Assembly: GCA_037783415.1 (NCBI GenBank) | Contig: JAZGTN010000014.1 | Span: 1,178,001 to 1,242,000, forward strand | Source of the DNA: Leptasterias polaris | Lineage: Eukaryota > Echinodermata > Asteroidea > Forcipulatida > Asteriidae | DNA: 64,000 bases | Direction of reading: 5' to 3' | Part shown: positions 24,747-32,172 of the stretch, one piece after another | Layout of the letters: the number at the start of each line of letters is the position of its first letter | Position numbering within the stretch: position 1 is the first letter of the stretch | The notes under the pieces: generated by a model | Databases searched by the model: none | What the model saw: the letters and a program-made list of their open reading frames with translations, nothing else | Told to the model about the DNA's origin: nothing | Position numbers and translations under genes: made by a program

Positions 24747-27700
24747 GACGTTTTGAAAATTGTGTGAGTCACGTCAATACGTGCGGGCTAGTGAAAAAAC
24801 CTGCGGGCGATCCAAAATTTTGGTTGATTCGCCCGGCCGGCGAGTGCAAAAAAAAGTTAAGGGAAACCCCCGCCCGGCGGCCGGCGCCGCCAGCGTGCGC
24901 CCGGACAAAATTTGACCCTGTGGAGAACCCTGGAGCATGGGTCTGATTACTGCTTAACCCTTTAGAGACCATAGCGGCCACAAGCGGCTTGTACCAAAAT
25001 GCCCATAGCGGCCGCAAATGGCCGCAAAGTTTGACCTACTTCTATTTCATGTCCGGTTATGAAATTTTCCAATGTAGTATGTTGACATAGTATCCCAATT
25101 TCTAAACACAAATCGTAATTTTCTCTTTCATTTTATTTATGTTGACATTTGAGGGGATCAGGTTGGCTATTTGGTTTCTTTCCCTGCCTTTCACCTCTGT
25201 GGACCCTGGTTCGAATTCCACCTCTGCACAGAGCCTTGCATGTGGATTGGGTTTGCAGTTCCAACCTGATTGCATGTATTTTTTCCCCATTGTGGTTTTT
25301 CTTCCACATCTAAAACTGAACATTTCTTCTTGTTTCCTATTCATAGTGTTATTGGCGCTAATTGTGCTGTTAGATGTGTCATCAAACAAACAAATAACTA
25401 ATAATAATAACTAGTATTTAGTACGCTCTCCATAGTACATGGAATGCGCTAGGCCTACCGTTTCATATACGTAGCGAACAGAAACTTACCTATTTTAAAT
25501 GTAATATAAAAACATGTGTTCTGCGCCTTTGATCATTTTGTATGTAAGGGGCGCAATATAAATTTTAAATATTATTATTATTATTATTTACACTATACAG
25601 CAATCCTTCACCGATCTTGAACTCTTGGTGGCAGCAGACATGCCTCCATTACTGCGGTGTACCTGGGTGGTACTGCGCTGTTTAGCGACTGGTATAAGGT
25701 TTGGGCTACACGGCGATCAATGGACCAATACCAACAAACTCAGCCTGAATCCCTCCAAGTGTCAAGCCATCCAAACATGTTTCAAAACTAAACCCCCACC
25801 ACATGCCGAGTTGAGTATTGCGGGAGTCCCTCTGAACTTTGTATCTGAGGCAAAGGTCCTAGGAGTCTGGCTACAGAATGACCTCCGATGGGAAAAAAAT
25901 ATCAATGAAATTTCTAAGAAAGCCAATCAAAAACTGTATATGCTCCGCCTGCTTAAGAGGTTTGGATTTAATGATGTTGAGCTCATATCAATTTATAAAA
26001 GTTATGTGAGGCCTGCTGTTGAATATGCTGATGTTACTTGGTCTTCCTCAATTACTGCTGCCCAGAAGAAGACTCTGGAGCACCTGCAAAAACGTGCATG
26101 CAGAACCATTTTGGCACAGCGCTATACTTCGTATGCGGATGCTATGCATATTTGCGGGCTTGAGTCTCTTGCTGATAGGAGGGAGAATCATTGTCTCAGC
26201 TTGGCTGAAGGACTTGCCAATTCAGAACGTACAAATGATCTTCTCCCTCCTACCAGACGGGAGTCTCACGCCCGCAACCTGCGTAATGCACATCATTATT
26301 CTTACTTACGCACCAGGACATCACGATTCAAAAACAGCCCAATACCCTATTTCATCAGCTTGCTGAACAAGTAGAATATTTTGCTCTGTGTTCAGTTTTT
26401 AATAATCTTTTTTTTAAATTAGTGCCACCACCTCAAATCTGTGCTAGATTATTACTCGCATTTAGATTAACAATAAAACTGCCCGTGCTTACTTTTTACC
26501 AGTTATCTAAATAGGGCCTTAATATTCCTTGTGAGCAGCTTTTTAATTTTTAATTTTTTCAATGTTTTTTTCAATGATTTTAATATTGTAAATTATCATG
26601 CAATTTGGCCTTCGGGTCACAATGTGATAATGTGAATAAAAATATACCAATATACCAATATACCAATATTTGATCAGTCACGGGTTATTGGACTTTTACT
26701 TTGCAAATCGCTTAAACCCGTCACTAGGCAGCGCAGTACCACCCAGGTACCACCGCAATAATGGCGGTATCTGCTGCCACCAAGAGTTCAAGATCGGTGA
26801 AGGATTGCTGTATATCACAGCGTTTACACAAAATAATCAAACATAACATACAACCGAATTTCATCAGAAAAGGTATACACAATGTTTGAAAGGGATAGGG
26901 AAAAGAAAAGGGCTTATAAGTTAACTATACAGGGAAGAGGTGTTTTCAAGAGTTTCTTAAATTGGGCTGTGACTAAATATTGGTCTGTAACTAAATATAT
27001 AAATGCCTAAGAATGCCCGAATTGGCTAAACTTACCCCATCTTCTGTATTTGTTACCCCCATGGAGCATGTGAACTGTTGAATAACCTCCGTGCTGATCT
27101 CTCTCTCTCTAGGTAGGGTACGCCACTTGCCGCAGCCTGCCTTGGTGCACTGGATCCAGTAGGGTAGCTGCTGGTCTGTCATGAAGGAGCGCAGGTTGGG
27201 CTCAGTCTTGCCAGTGCAGCTCCACTCTCGCTTCCACTGGGAGACTCGCTCTGAGCCCACACGGTGGCTATTGTAATGAAAAAATTTGATCATAGTAATT
27301 ACATTTTTGCAAGTTTATATCTGATACTTCCGTGTAGACCTTCACCATGCTGCCACCATCTTGCATACCTGCCAACATTGAAACCTCAGAAATAGGAACA
27401 CCAGTTTTACGAGTCCACAGATACATGTAGCGACGCAAGAAGTTGAGCAAGTCAAGCTTATTACATGAACACATACAAATTATGTACATATTTAAAACAA
27501 CGTACAAAAATCATTGCATCTCGTAATAAAATCTCTACTGTCGTAGCAAACTGTACCCTCTTTTGCTACAACTTTTTGATCTATTTCATTTCTATCATTG
27601 CCAGGAATAAGAATGTTCTGATTTGTTGAGGTCTGTAATCTCAAAAATCTGGACAATTCCAATTAAATCTGAACAGTTGGTGCAGTGTAGGTATGATCTT

Positions 27701-30700
27701 GGTCATGTTCCCTGTATCAAACAACAGTAATGAATGCTAGTATTCATTGCACTGAAAAAGGAGCCAGACTAGTTTTTCTTCCAGCCTCTGTTTGGTTACA
27801 TTGGTTCAGATTGGAGGAAATCAAAATGGCCACACCATGATAAAAGTCTATAATCAGTGATTATCAAACAGCAAAATATTTTTAGTAGTTTGTCAAGTGT
27901 GCTAGGGTAAACACAGCTATGCAGAAGGCAGTGTTCTCTGTTTTGTGTGACAATGAACATGCACAGTGACTCAAGGTTTTAGCCAGGATTTGGTAAAAGG
28001 GTGTCCAAATCTGCTGGAAATTTAAAAACTGGGTGTCCAAATTGTTCACTTACAATACATTTACATGTAAATGACAGATGAAACAGGGTGTCCAAATTTA
28101 AAACAGGATGTCCAAATTTAAAACAGGGCGTCCAAAAGACACCCAGACACCCCTCTGGCTAACACTATGCAGTGACTGTAGTGTTAGTCCATTTGTGTTT
28201 CTGTTTGCAGTGAACGATTTCCCTTGTATAGCAGAGCAAAATGCTACACAAAATGTATCAGTTGCTACTCAAAAATCAGGAGTTGCTACTCAATATAAGC
28301 GTCCTGTGTGTACAAAACTTGTTCTGTCTAACTATTTTGCTATGCAAAATTTCTGGACGTAATCGTTCCCTCTTTTGTCTGGGCAAACCTACCACAAGCT
28401 TTGGCTTTTCTGGCTTTGCCCCCATTTCCAATTATCCTCTTACTATTCTTTGATATTGTTATGATGATTCTCTGTTGAATGGTTGGGATTGAAATAAATG
28501 TCTTGAAATGAAAATGAATGAATGACTGTTTTAGGGGACTTAGACCATTAATATGGATTTCTGACTTTATTTCCATTAAAATAGATCCTCGGGAGCCAAA
28601 AATCAGAGGAAAAAAAGGTAATACTATCCATTTAAATAAAAGAGTAAACTTTTAATAATAAAAAAGAATTTTCTTATCATTTTTAATAATGGCCTTTGTG
28701 CTCAGGCTTGAGTGCTTTTTGTGGTTTGAGTGCAGTCCACTAAGAGTGCCAATGGTAAGGAAGAGGGGGTACGAGTGCAGTGGAATGAAGACACATGGTA
28801 AGGAAAAGGGGGTATGAGTGCAGTGGAATCAAGACACCTATGGTAAGGAAGAAGGGGTATGAGTGCAGTGGAATCAAGCCACCTATGGTAAGGAAGAGGG
28901 GGTATGAGTGCAGTGGAATCAAGACACCTATGGTAAGGAAGAGGGGTATGAGTGCAGTGGAATCAAGACACATGGTAAGGAAGAGGGGGTATGAGTGCAG
29001 TGGAATCAAGACACATGTTAAGGAAGAGGGGGTATGAGTGCAGTGGAATCAAGACACACGGTAAGGAAGAGGGGGTATGAGTGCAGTGGAATCAAGACAC
29101 ATGGTAAGGAAGAGGGGGTATGAGTGCAGTGGAATCAAGACACATGGTAAGGAAGAGGGGGTATGAGTGCAGTGGAATCAAGACACATGTTAAGGAAGAG
29201 GGGGTATGAGTGCAGTGGAATCAAAGCACATGTTAAGGAAGAGGGGGTATGAGTGCAGTGGAATCAAGACACATGTTAAGGAAGAGGGGGTATGAGTGCA
29301 GTGGAATCAAAGCACATGGTAAGGAAGAGGGGGTATGAGTGCAGTGGAATCAAGACACATGTTAAGGAAGAGGGGGTATGAGTGCAGTGGAATCAAGACA
29401 CATGTTAAGGAAGAGGGGGTATGAGTGCAGTGGAATCAAGACACATGGTAAGGAAGAGGGGGTATGAGTGCAGTGGAATCAAAGCACATGTTAAGGAAGA
29501 AGGGGTATGAGTGCAGTGGAATCAAAGCACATGTTAAGGAAGAGGGGGTATGAGTGCAGTGGAATCAAGACACATGGTAAGGAAGAGGGGGTATGAGTGC
29601 AGTGGAATCAAGACACCTATGGTAAGGAAGAGGGGGTATGAGTGCAGTGGAATCAAGACACATGGTAAGGAAGAGGGGGTATGAGTGCAGTGGAATCAAA
29701 GCACATGTTAAGGAAGAAGGGGTATGAGTGCAGTGGAATCAAGACACATGGTAAGGAAGAGGGGGTATGAGTGCAGTGGAATCAAGACACATGGTAAGGA
29801 AGAGGGGGTATGAGTGCAGTGGAATCAAGACACATGGTAAGGAAGAGGGGGTATGAGTGCAGTGGAATCAAGGCACATGTTAAGGAAGAGGGGGTATGAG
29901 TGCAGTAGAATCAAGACACACGGTAAGGAAGAGGGGGTATGAGTGCAGTGGAATCAAGACACCTATGGTAAGGAAGAGGGGGTATGAGTGCAGTGGAATC
30001 AAGACACATGGTAAGGAAGAGGGGGTATGAGTGCAGTAGAATCAAGACACATGGTAAGGAAGAGGGGGTATGAGTGCAGTGGAATCAAGACACATGGTAA
30101 GGAAGAGGGGGTATGAGTGCAGTGGAATCAAGACACATGGTAAGGAAGAGGGGGTATGAGTGCAGTGGAATCAAGACACATGGTAAGGAAGAGGGGGTAT
30201 GAGTGGAATTAAGCCACCTATGGTAAGGAAAGGGTAAAATGATACTAAACTAAAAGTCTTACCTTCTGTAGAAGTAATCAAAGCACTCATTGCAGTAATG
30301 CTCACCTGCTGATAGATGATACCATCTACTTGTATAACCACTGCCTACACATCTACAGAACAAAACAAAAAAACATAAAAACGCATTGATCAAAATTTGT
30401 GAAGATATTGTGAAGGCTTGCATACAGCCAGGAACCCTTTTCAATAGATTCTGTATTGAAACTTCCTCCTTGTAAGTGTGTGTCATGGCTGAGAGGTCAA
30501 AGGCCAGATCCAAGCTCTGGTGTTGCTGATCAGCCGAAAAACCGAGCAAATATGTCCACACAGGAAGAATATTCCCTACAGAAATTACACAATCTGAAAA
30601 ACGTAAAACCTGATATCTTTTTTCATAACCACATTACTTCGAAGTGAAATGATTCTCAAAATGCTTTATAAATACTATCGAAAGCTGCTGTACTTCTTAC

Positions 30701-32172
30701 CACGTAAGTTTTTATCGCCATTAATTTTCAAAGTCATTACCAAACGTATACAGACCCTTTAACCCTAACTCCCAAAGCGTTTTTACTAGAATCCACCCCT
30801 AACCCAACACATTCCAACAGCTTATACTACCATGAGATGGGAACTGTGCCCAATCTTAGGGGGACGATACACAACCTAACAAACTCCAACAGGCTTTTTT
30901 TGTTTGATTTTGTTGGAGTGTGTACACTTGGCATGTGCAAAAATTTGATCAGTGAAATCACACAGTACCCAACATAACATAATCCAACAACTATCTCATT
31001 AGACCATGGAGGAAAGAGCAATGCCAGACATGTACATTTCACACATCCACCATACCCACTCAATCAAATTCCAACACCATTACTTGTCAGCAAGGATACA
31101 CAATCCCACAGAATCAAACACCCAATCCTAACTTCACTGTACTTAACCTAACAAAATTAAACACTTTGCCCTGTTTGAATTTGTAGGGTATGGGAGGGTT
31201 AGGGTTAAAGCACTGTATATAAGTACTGAGTATACAGTGCTTACCACACATCGGTGAAACTGTAAAGATCAGATTATATTCTTTATCCCTGCTACAAAAA
31301 TTCAACATTTATTAGAATAAGGTTACCAGCTAAAATACCATTATGATTTGACATGTACAACATGTAACCTGCTATCCAATTTAGTTTTGCTTAGCAGAAC
31401 AATTTTAAGAAATATATTCTGCTTAAAGGTGCTGCATACGTTTGGTAATTGGAGCCTACTGATTGTGTTAATCCTATATAAATGTAGGTACATGTACAAT
31501 AAAACTAACCTGTGAAAATTTCACTTCAAAAGGTGGTCACGTTTTTGAGATATCACCGAAAAACCGGAGCGAATATTTCCACGCAGGAAGAATATTCCCC
31601 ATAGGAATACATAGTCTGAGAAGCGTTTCTGACAGAAGTGCTTCTCAGATTCAAATTTTGGGGAATAAAAAGTGATATATTTTTCCATAACCGCAGTACT
31701 TCGAAAAAAAAAGTTTCTCAAAATTCATTATACTACCCAAAGCTGCTGTACTTCTTACCAAGTAAGTTTTTATTGCCATTAATTTTCAGAGTCATTACCA
31801 AACGTGTACTGTGCCTTTAAAGCAGCTCTATGAAGTTGGACCAAGAGCTTGAGTCTGGTTTATAATCCCTCAGCAATGACATAATGTATGTTTTATTTTG
31901 ACATGTTTGAGACGTGTAGGCAGAAATAAATGTTGATTTCAATGAATGAATGAATGTCAACTCTACCTTTCGTAGGCATTAACTGAGCAGATAGGAATCT
32001 TTGCTGGGCATCTAGCCTTCTCACAGCTCCGAAAAGCTCTCTGGGCAGCTGCTTTGCTTTTAGCGCTGCGGGCATTCCCGGCTGGTGTCCCTGTAGGCGT
32101 GGCGCTAGTTGTAGACACCTCATCTTCATCTCCTACTAACTTGTCTAATTTCCTTTTGCCTCTGCCCGACAT
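6060..32172 (-). CDS. KDM1B: Lysine-specific histone demethylase 1B (LSD2), 16 coding exons
   Basis: FAD-dependent amine oxidase; in vertebrates this nuclear enzyme removes mono- and dimethyl groups from histone H3 K4. I joined 16 exons (minus strand): 31967-32172, 30263-30352, 27036-27267, 23621-23807, 22296-22334, 19010-19188, 18174-18350, 16464-16676, 15447-15618, 13874-14001, 12974-13180, 11402-11518, 10629-10754, 9630-9755, 6615-6767, 6060-6143. All junctions are GT-AG, phases agree, and the total is 2436 nt (811 aa plus stop; human about 822). Domain order: Cys/His zinc finger (about 50-97), CW zinc finger (about 125-170), SWIRM (about 251-360), FAD amine oxidase (371 to end) with [17 protein letters not shown] and a C-terminal [20 protein letters not shown]. 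The lysine in GAGISEK (residue 649) aligns with the catalytic lysine of LSD1/LSD2. A 22-nt 5'UTR piece (32173-32194) precedes the ATG and follows a CTGCAG acceptor, so an upstream non-coding exon is likely. Not LSD1: the CW and Cys/His zinc fingers are LSD2-specific. Confidence 0.95.
6615..6767 (-). CDS. KDM1B: KDM1B coding exon 15 (amine oxidase)
   Basis: Reads [39 protein letters not shown] and KVFFAGE, with the RW..DP and FAGE motifs near the FAD. Acceptor gctctgtag, donor gtacag. Confidence 0.95.
6945..7278 (-). mobile_element. tRNA-derived SINE in KDM1B intron 14
   Basis: Minus strand: GCGGTCTAGGTCACCGG, GTGTGGGTTCGATACCCGG (box B), GCACTTGTGCCCTTGAGCAA, then the body. A diverged copy in the same orientation is at 52906-53222. 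Confidence 0.65.
7399..9686 (-). repeat. 76-bp tandem array carrying KDM1B exon-14 end and splice donor
   Basis: Thirty contiguous units of 76 bp. On the transcribed (minus) strand each unit holds about 55 nt of exon 14 (ending in CTCTTCCCTGGTGAG) followed by the donor gtaagtgtgc and about 20 nt of intron. Units differ at few sites: CGA or CCA at one Arg/Pro codon, an A/G in the GACTGC region, a 1-bp insertion near 7915, and a T-for-A change near 9399 that destroys one donor. The rightmost unit is the real exon end. The array fills most of intron 14. Confidence 0.97.
9630..9755 (-). CDS. KDM1B: KDM1B coding exon 14 (3' end lies in the 76-bp array)
   Basis: Reads [20 protein letters not shown] then [22 protein letters not shown]; acceptor ttctttag, donor gtaagtgt. 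Its last 50-odd nucleotides and its donor are the rightmost unit of the 30-copy array that continues into the intron. If a donor further down were used, translation would run GTA AGT GTG CTT AGT TGT GGT TGA and stop, so only this first donor keeps the frame open. Confidence 0.93.
10366..10615 (+). mobile_element. SINE with (AATA)n end
   Basis: Contains box B-like GGTTCGAATCCC, then GTGTGGATTGGGTTTTCAGT, TAAAACTGAAACTTCCTTCT and a final AATAAATAAATAAATA run. A diverged copy is at 25151-25412. Confidence 0.65.
10629..10754 (-). CDS. KDM1B: KDM1B coding exon 13 (amine oxidase)
   Basis: Reads [39 protein letters not shown] and TPN, matching vertebrate IALQFPYRFWDSKVQGADFF. Acceptor atttgcag, donor gtgagtag. 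Confidence 0.95.
10845..11125 (+). mobile_element. LINE C-terminal fragment in KDM1B intron 12
   Basis: Across one frameshift the plus strand reads [20 protein letters not shown], then [20 protein letters not shown] and EAIEREQ, resembling the extreme C-terminus of reverse transcriptases (..GHVARM..RGRPKLRW..). Opposite in orientation to KDM1B. Confidence 0.65.
11402..11518 (-). CDS. KDM1B: KDM1B coding exon 12 (catalytic lysine)
   Basis: Reads [20 protein letters not shown] and [10 protein letters not shown]. The last codon is the lysine that aligns with the flavin-contacting Lys of LSD1/LSD2. Acceptor atttccag, donor gtacag directly after that AAG. Confidence 0.95.
12083..12445. mobile_element. 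TTAA element, family A copy 2
   Basis: Nearly identical to the copy at 3770-4132 and in the same orientation, in KDM1B intron 11 (between exons 11 and 12). Its right-hand TTAA is also the left TTAA of the next element (12442-12817). Confidence 0.85.
12442..12817. mobile_element. TTAA element, family B
   Basis: Ends TTAAAGGCACTGTACACG and TTCAGTGCCTTTAA are inverted repeats. It belongs to a broader family sharing a GGTAATT-like left end and an ATTACCAAACGTGTAC-like right end, including 31423-31820, 43548-43925 and about 59750-60376. It abuts a family A element. Confidence 0.75.
12974..13180 (-). CDS. KDM1B: KDM1B coding exon 11 (amine oxidase substrate region)
   Basis: Reads [39 protein letters not shown] and [20 protein letters not shown]. 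207 nt, phase 0 at both ends; acceptor tttgcacag, donor gtcaggat. Confidence 0.95.
13571..13745. mobile_element. Short foldback element with TGACGTCA in its arms
   Basis: Left TAGACCTTATGCATTGACGT and right ATGACGTCATATGCATAAGG are inverted. The interior is GC-rich (ACGCGCGGCGCACAGGATTGG). It lies in the KDM1B intron between exons 10 and 11. Confidence 0.75.
13874..14001 (-). CDS. KDM1B: KDM1B coding exon 10 (amine oxidase)
   Basis: Reads [19 protein letters not shown] then [20 protein letters not shown]; the LEYACG.NL block is diagnostic for LSD2. Acceptor taaaacag, donor gtaggtag. Confidence 0.95.
14130..14960. repeat. Degenerate ~24-bp repeat in KDM1B intron 9
   Basis: Irregular repeats around AACACTAGTGAAACACTGACT with many variants and gaps. 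The period is about 24 bp (8 codons), which explains the NTSETLT-like and VSLVFPVS-like spurious translations on either strand. No coding evidence. Confidence 0.85.
15447..15618 (-). CDS. KDM1B: KDM1B coding exon 9 (amine oxidase)
   Basis: Reads [19 protein letters not shown] then [20 protein letters not shown], matching vertebrate MDFHFNALLDVVSEWRKDKT. Acceptor tccctcag, donor gtaagtat; ends in phase 1. Confidence 0.94.
16464..16676 (-). CDS. KDM1B: KDM1B coding exon 8 (FAD dinucleotide-binding motif)
   Basis: Carries [20 protein letters not shown] (GxGxxG Rossmann motif) and [18 protein letters not shown], then [20 protein letters not shown]. These contact the FAD ADP in this family. 213 nt, phase 0 at both ends; acceptor atatccag, donor gtatgttt. 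Confidence 0.96.
17029..17639. mobile_element. Terminal-inverted-repeat element related to 23868-24932
   Basis: Ends CAGGGTTCTGCCCA and GGGCAGAACCCTG are inverted, with direct repeat CCATAC (17023-17028 and 17640-17645). The interior holds GACCGGC repeats near the left end. It shares the first nine terminal bases (CAGGGTTCT) and the 6-bp duplication length with the other element. It lies in the KDM1B intron between exons 7 and 8. Confidence 0.85.
18174..18350 (-). CDS. KDM1B: KDM1B coding exon 7 (SWIRM, second half)
   Basis: Acceptor tttaccag in phase 0, then [40 protein letters not shown] and TGLLRD, aligning with the vertebrate EALTPQKC..HIIVRGLVRIRC segment. A second AG 13 nt further in was first considered but breaks the phase. 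Donor gtaacc after ACACAG. Confidence 0.93.
18397..18547. mobile_element. Short foldback element built of GCTACG repeats
   Basis: Left AAGGCCGTGTCCGAATTGCC and right GCCAATTCGGATACGGCCT pair, and inside them GCTACGGCTACGGCTA pairs with TAGCCGTAGCCGTAGC. Minus-strand translation gives a spurious GYSYGYGYG peptide. It lies 47 bp upstream of KDM1B exon 7. Confidence 0.85.
19010..19188 (-). CDS. KDM1B: KDM1B coding exon 6 (SWIRM, first half)
   Basis: Reads [36 protein letters not shown], then [17 protein letters not shown], nearly identical to the vertebrate SWIRM start. Acceptor agtctcag, donor gtaggaat; ends in phase 0. Confidence 0.95.
19308..20076. mobile_element. Second copy of the AGG...CTCATTTTCC inverted-repeat element
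   Basis: Left end GAGGTAGGTCAAATTGATTT with CTCATTTTCCAATAGATAG; right end CTATCTATTGGAAAATGAG, TTGACCTTAGAGCC. A LINE 3' end is inserted inside (19605-19932). It lies in the KDM1B intron before exon 6. Confidence 0.7.
19605..19932 (+). mobile_element. LINE 3' end (reverse transcriptase C-terminus and tail)
   Basis: Plus-strand translation [20 protein letters not shown], then stop, followed by a 3'UTR and an ATT(n) tail. It is the same LINE as the minus-strand copy at 20112-20935, with which it lies tail to tail across about 180 bp. Confidence 0.8.
20112..20935 (-). mobile_element. LINE reverse transcriptase C-terminal fragment and 3' tail
   Basis: A 201-residue open frame (20330-20935) with [54 protein letters not shown] and [13 protein letters not shown]: the region after the catalytic domain of CR1/L2/jockey-type non-LTR elements. 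The catalytic part is absent, so this is a 5'-truncated, dead copy. The tail ends in (TTA)n near 20112. Confidence 0.9.
21147..21730. repeat. Dispersed repeat with an internal 115-bp tandem duplication
   Basis: CCCAAAGCGTTTTTACTAGA through AATTTGTAGGGTTAGG is repeated at 30765-31205. In this copy the last segment (from AAGGATACACAATCCCACAG to GATTGTTAGGGTT) occurs twice in tandem, about 21490-21606 and 21609-21724. The ends carry TTAGGG-like words. Confidence 0.8.
21736..22158. mobile_element. TTAA-type element with weak inverted ends
   Basis: Flanked by TTAA, with ends AAGGTAGGGTCATAC and GGCAGTGACTCTTAA that are only partly complementary. The internal GAGAAGCACTGCAGCTGTTGATAGTAT block is shared with the family B copy at 43548. 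Confidence 0.45.
22296..22334 (-). CDS. KDM1B: KDM1B coding exon 5 (39-nt microexon)
   Basis: A 39-nt exon with acceptor ttttcag and donor gtaatg. With the flanking phases (1 in, 1 out) it reads [13 protein letters not shown] and then G, bridging to [11 protein letters not shown] in exon 6. Support is phase fit, splice signals and the match of NIPG to the position of VPG in vertebrate LSD2. Confidence 0.8.
23621..23807 (-). CDS. KDM1B: KDM1B coding exon 4 (zinc finger to SWIRM linker)
   Basis: Reads [20 protein letters not shown], then [19 protein letters not shown] and [11 protein letters not shown], aligning with the vertebrate PPLLKDSVAAPLLSAYYPD region. Acceptor atgtttag, donor gtaatt. 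Ends in phase 1. Confidence 0.92.
23868..24932. mobile_element. GC-rich terminal-inverted-repeat element with GCGCCCGGACAAAA repeats
   Basis: Ends CAGGGTTCTCCACA and TGTGGAGAACCCTG are perfect inverted repeats, flanked by the direct repeat GAGCAT (23862-23867 and 24933-24938). Inside the left end, GCGCCCGGACAAAA occurs about six times, once inverted; the right end carries one more. The middle holds a T(28) run and GCGATCG-rich sequence. No transposase frame. It lies in the KDM1B intron before exon 4. Confidence 0.85.
24708..24745. repeat. Poly-T run inside the GC-rich element
   Basis: A run of about 30 T following CCGTGCG and followed by GGACG, inside the 23868-24932 element. Confidence 0.9.
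25151..25412 (+). mobile_element. Copy of the SINE at 10366
   Basis: Shares GGTTCGAATTCCACC, CATGTGGATTGGGTTTGCAG and TAAAACTGAACATTTCTTCT with the copy at 10366-10615; ends in ATAATAATAA. Confidence 0.6.
25588..26815 (+). mobile_element. LINE C-terminal fragment lying between ~95-bp inverted repeats
   Basis: An open frame at 25625-26374 (249 aa) encodes [47 protein letters not shown] and [13 protein letters not shown], the C-terminal part of a non-LTR reverse transcriptase, but starts in non-LINE sequence. Its 3' end has the simple repeat ATACCAATATACCAAT. The flank at about 25593-25690 (GCAATCCTTCACCGATCTTG, GGTGGCAGCAGA) is inverted at about 26715-26812. The LINE therefore appears to have inserted into a foldback element. 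Confidence 0.85.
27036..27267 (-). CDS. KDM1B: KDM1B coding exon 3 (CW zinc finger)
   Basis: Contains [19 protein letters not shown] followed by [15 protein letters not shown], the CW-type zinc finger signature (W..C....C..W), and a later cysteine in FTCSMG. Acceptor ttacaatag, donor gtaagttt after GAT GGG; phase 0 at the end. Confidence 0.94.
27699..27850. repeat. Dispersed repeat shared with 49248-49410
   Basis: Both contain ATCTTGGTCATG, TATTCATTGCAC, TTTGGTTACATTG and CACCATGATAAA in the same order; moderately diverged. Confidence 0.7.
27965..28165. repeat. GGGTGTCCAAAT-rich repeat element
   Basis: GTGTCCAAAT or a close variant occurs about six times (28000-28135), bounded by GTTTTAGCCAGG on the left and CTCTGGCTAACAC on the right, which are partly inverted. 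Probably another short inverted-repeat element. Confidence 0.55.
28744..30228. repeat. 43-bp minisatellite in KDM1B intron 2
   Basis: About 34 contiguous units of roughly 41-45 bp; each contains GGTAAGGAAGAGGGGGTATG and a GAGTGCAGTGGAATCAAG block. Units vary at ACATGG/ACATGT/ACCTATGG and at one or two substitutions. It begins about 33 bp after the exon 2 donor in the direction of transcription. Confidence 0.97.
30263..30352 (-). CDS. KDM1B: KDM1B coding exon 2 (zinc finger, second half)
   Basis: Reads [20 protein letters not shown] then [11 protein letters not shown], closely matching the vertebrate LSD2 zinc finger; the Cys and His of ERC, WYH, GEH and CNEC are kept. Acceptor ttctgtag, donor gtaagact. 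The donor lies about 33 bp from the 43-bp minisatellite that fills the start of the next intron. Confidence 0.93.
30765..31205. repeat. Second copy of the 21147-21730 dispersed repeat
   Basis: High identity with 21147-21607 in the same orientation (GGGGGACGATACACAACCTA, CATTAGACCATGG). It has a single copy of the last segment. It lies in the KDM1B intron between exons 1 and 2. Confidence 0.8.
31423..31820. mobile_element. TTAA element, family B, nested in an older element
   Basis: Ends TTAAAGGTGCTGCATACG and GTGTACTGTGCCTTTAA, TTAA on both sides. It interrupts a 'GCTTAAGCAGCTCTATGAA' element: the flanks 31314-31422 and 31821-31845 join into that repeat once the insertion and one TTAA are removed. 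Confidence 0.75.
31967..32172 (-). CDS. KDM1B: KDM1B coding exon 1 (start codon, first zinc ligands)
   Basis: ATG at 32172 opens [12 protein letters not shown], a basic, Ser/Thr-rich N-terminus, then CEKARC and PIC, the first cysteines of the zinc finger. The donor after AACGAAAG is gtagag. It ends in phase 2, leaving AG for the Arg codon finished by exon 2. No other in-frame ATG lies between the acceptor at 32195-32196 and this start. Confidence 0.85.

Noticed and set aside
28740..29037. Repetitive open frames such as [14 protein letters not shown].
   Set aside because: They come from the 43-bp minisatellite, end when unit length changes, and have no homology to known proteins.
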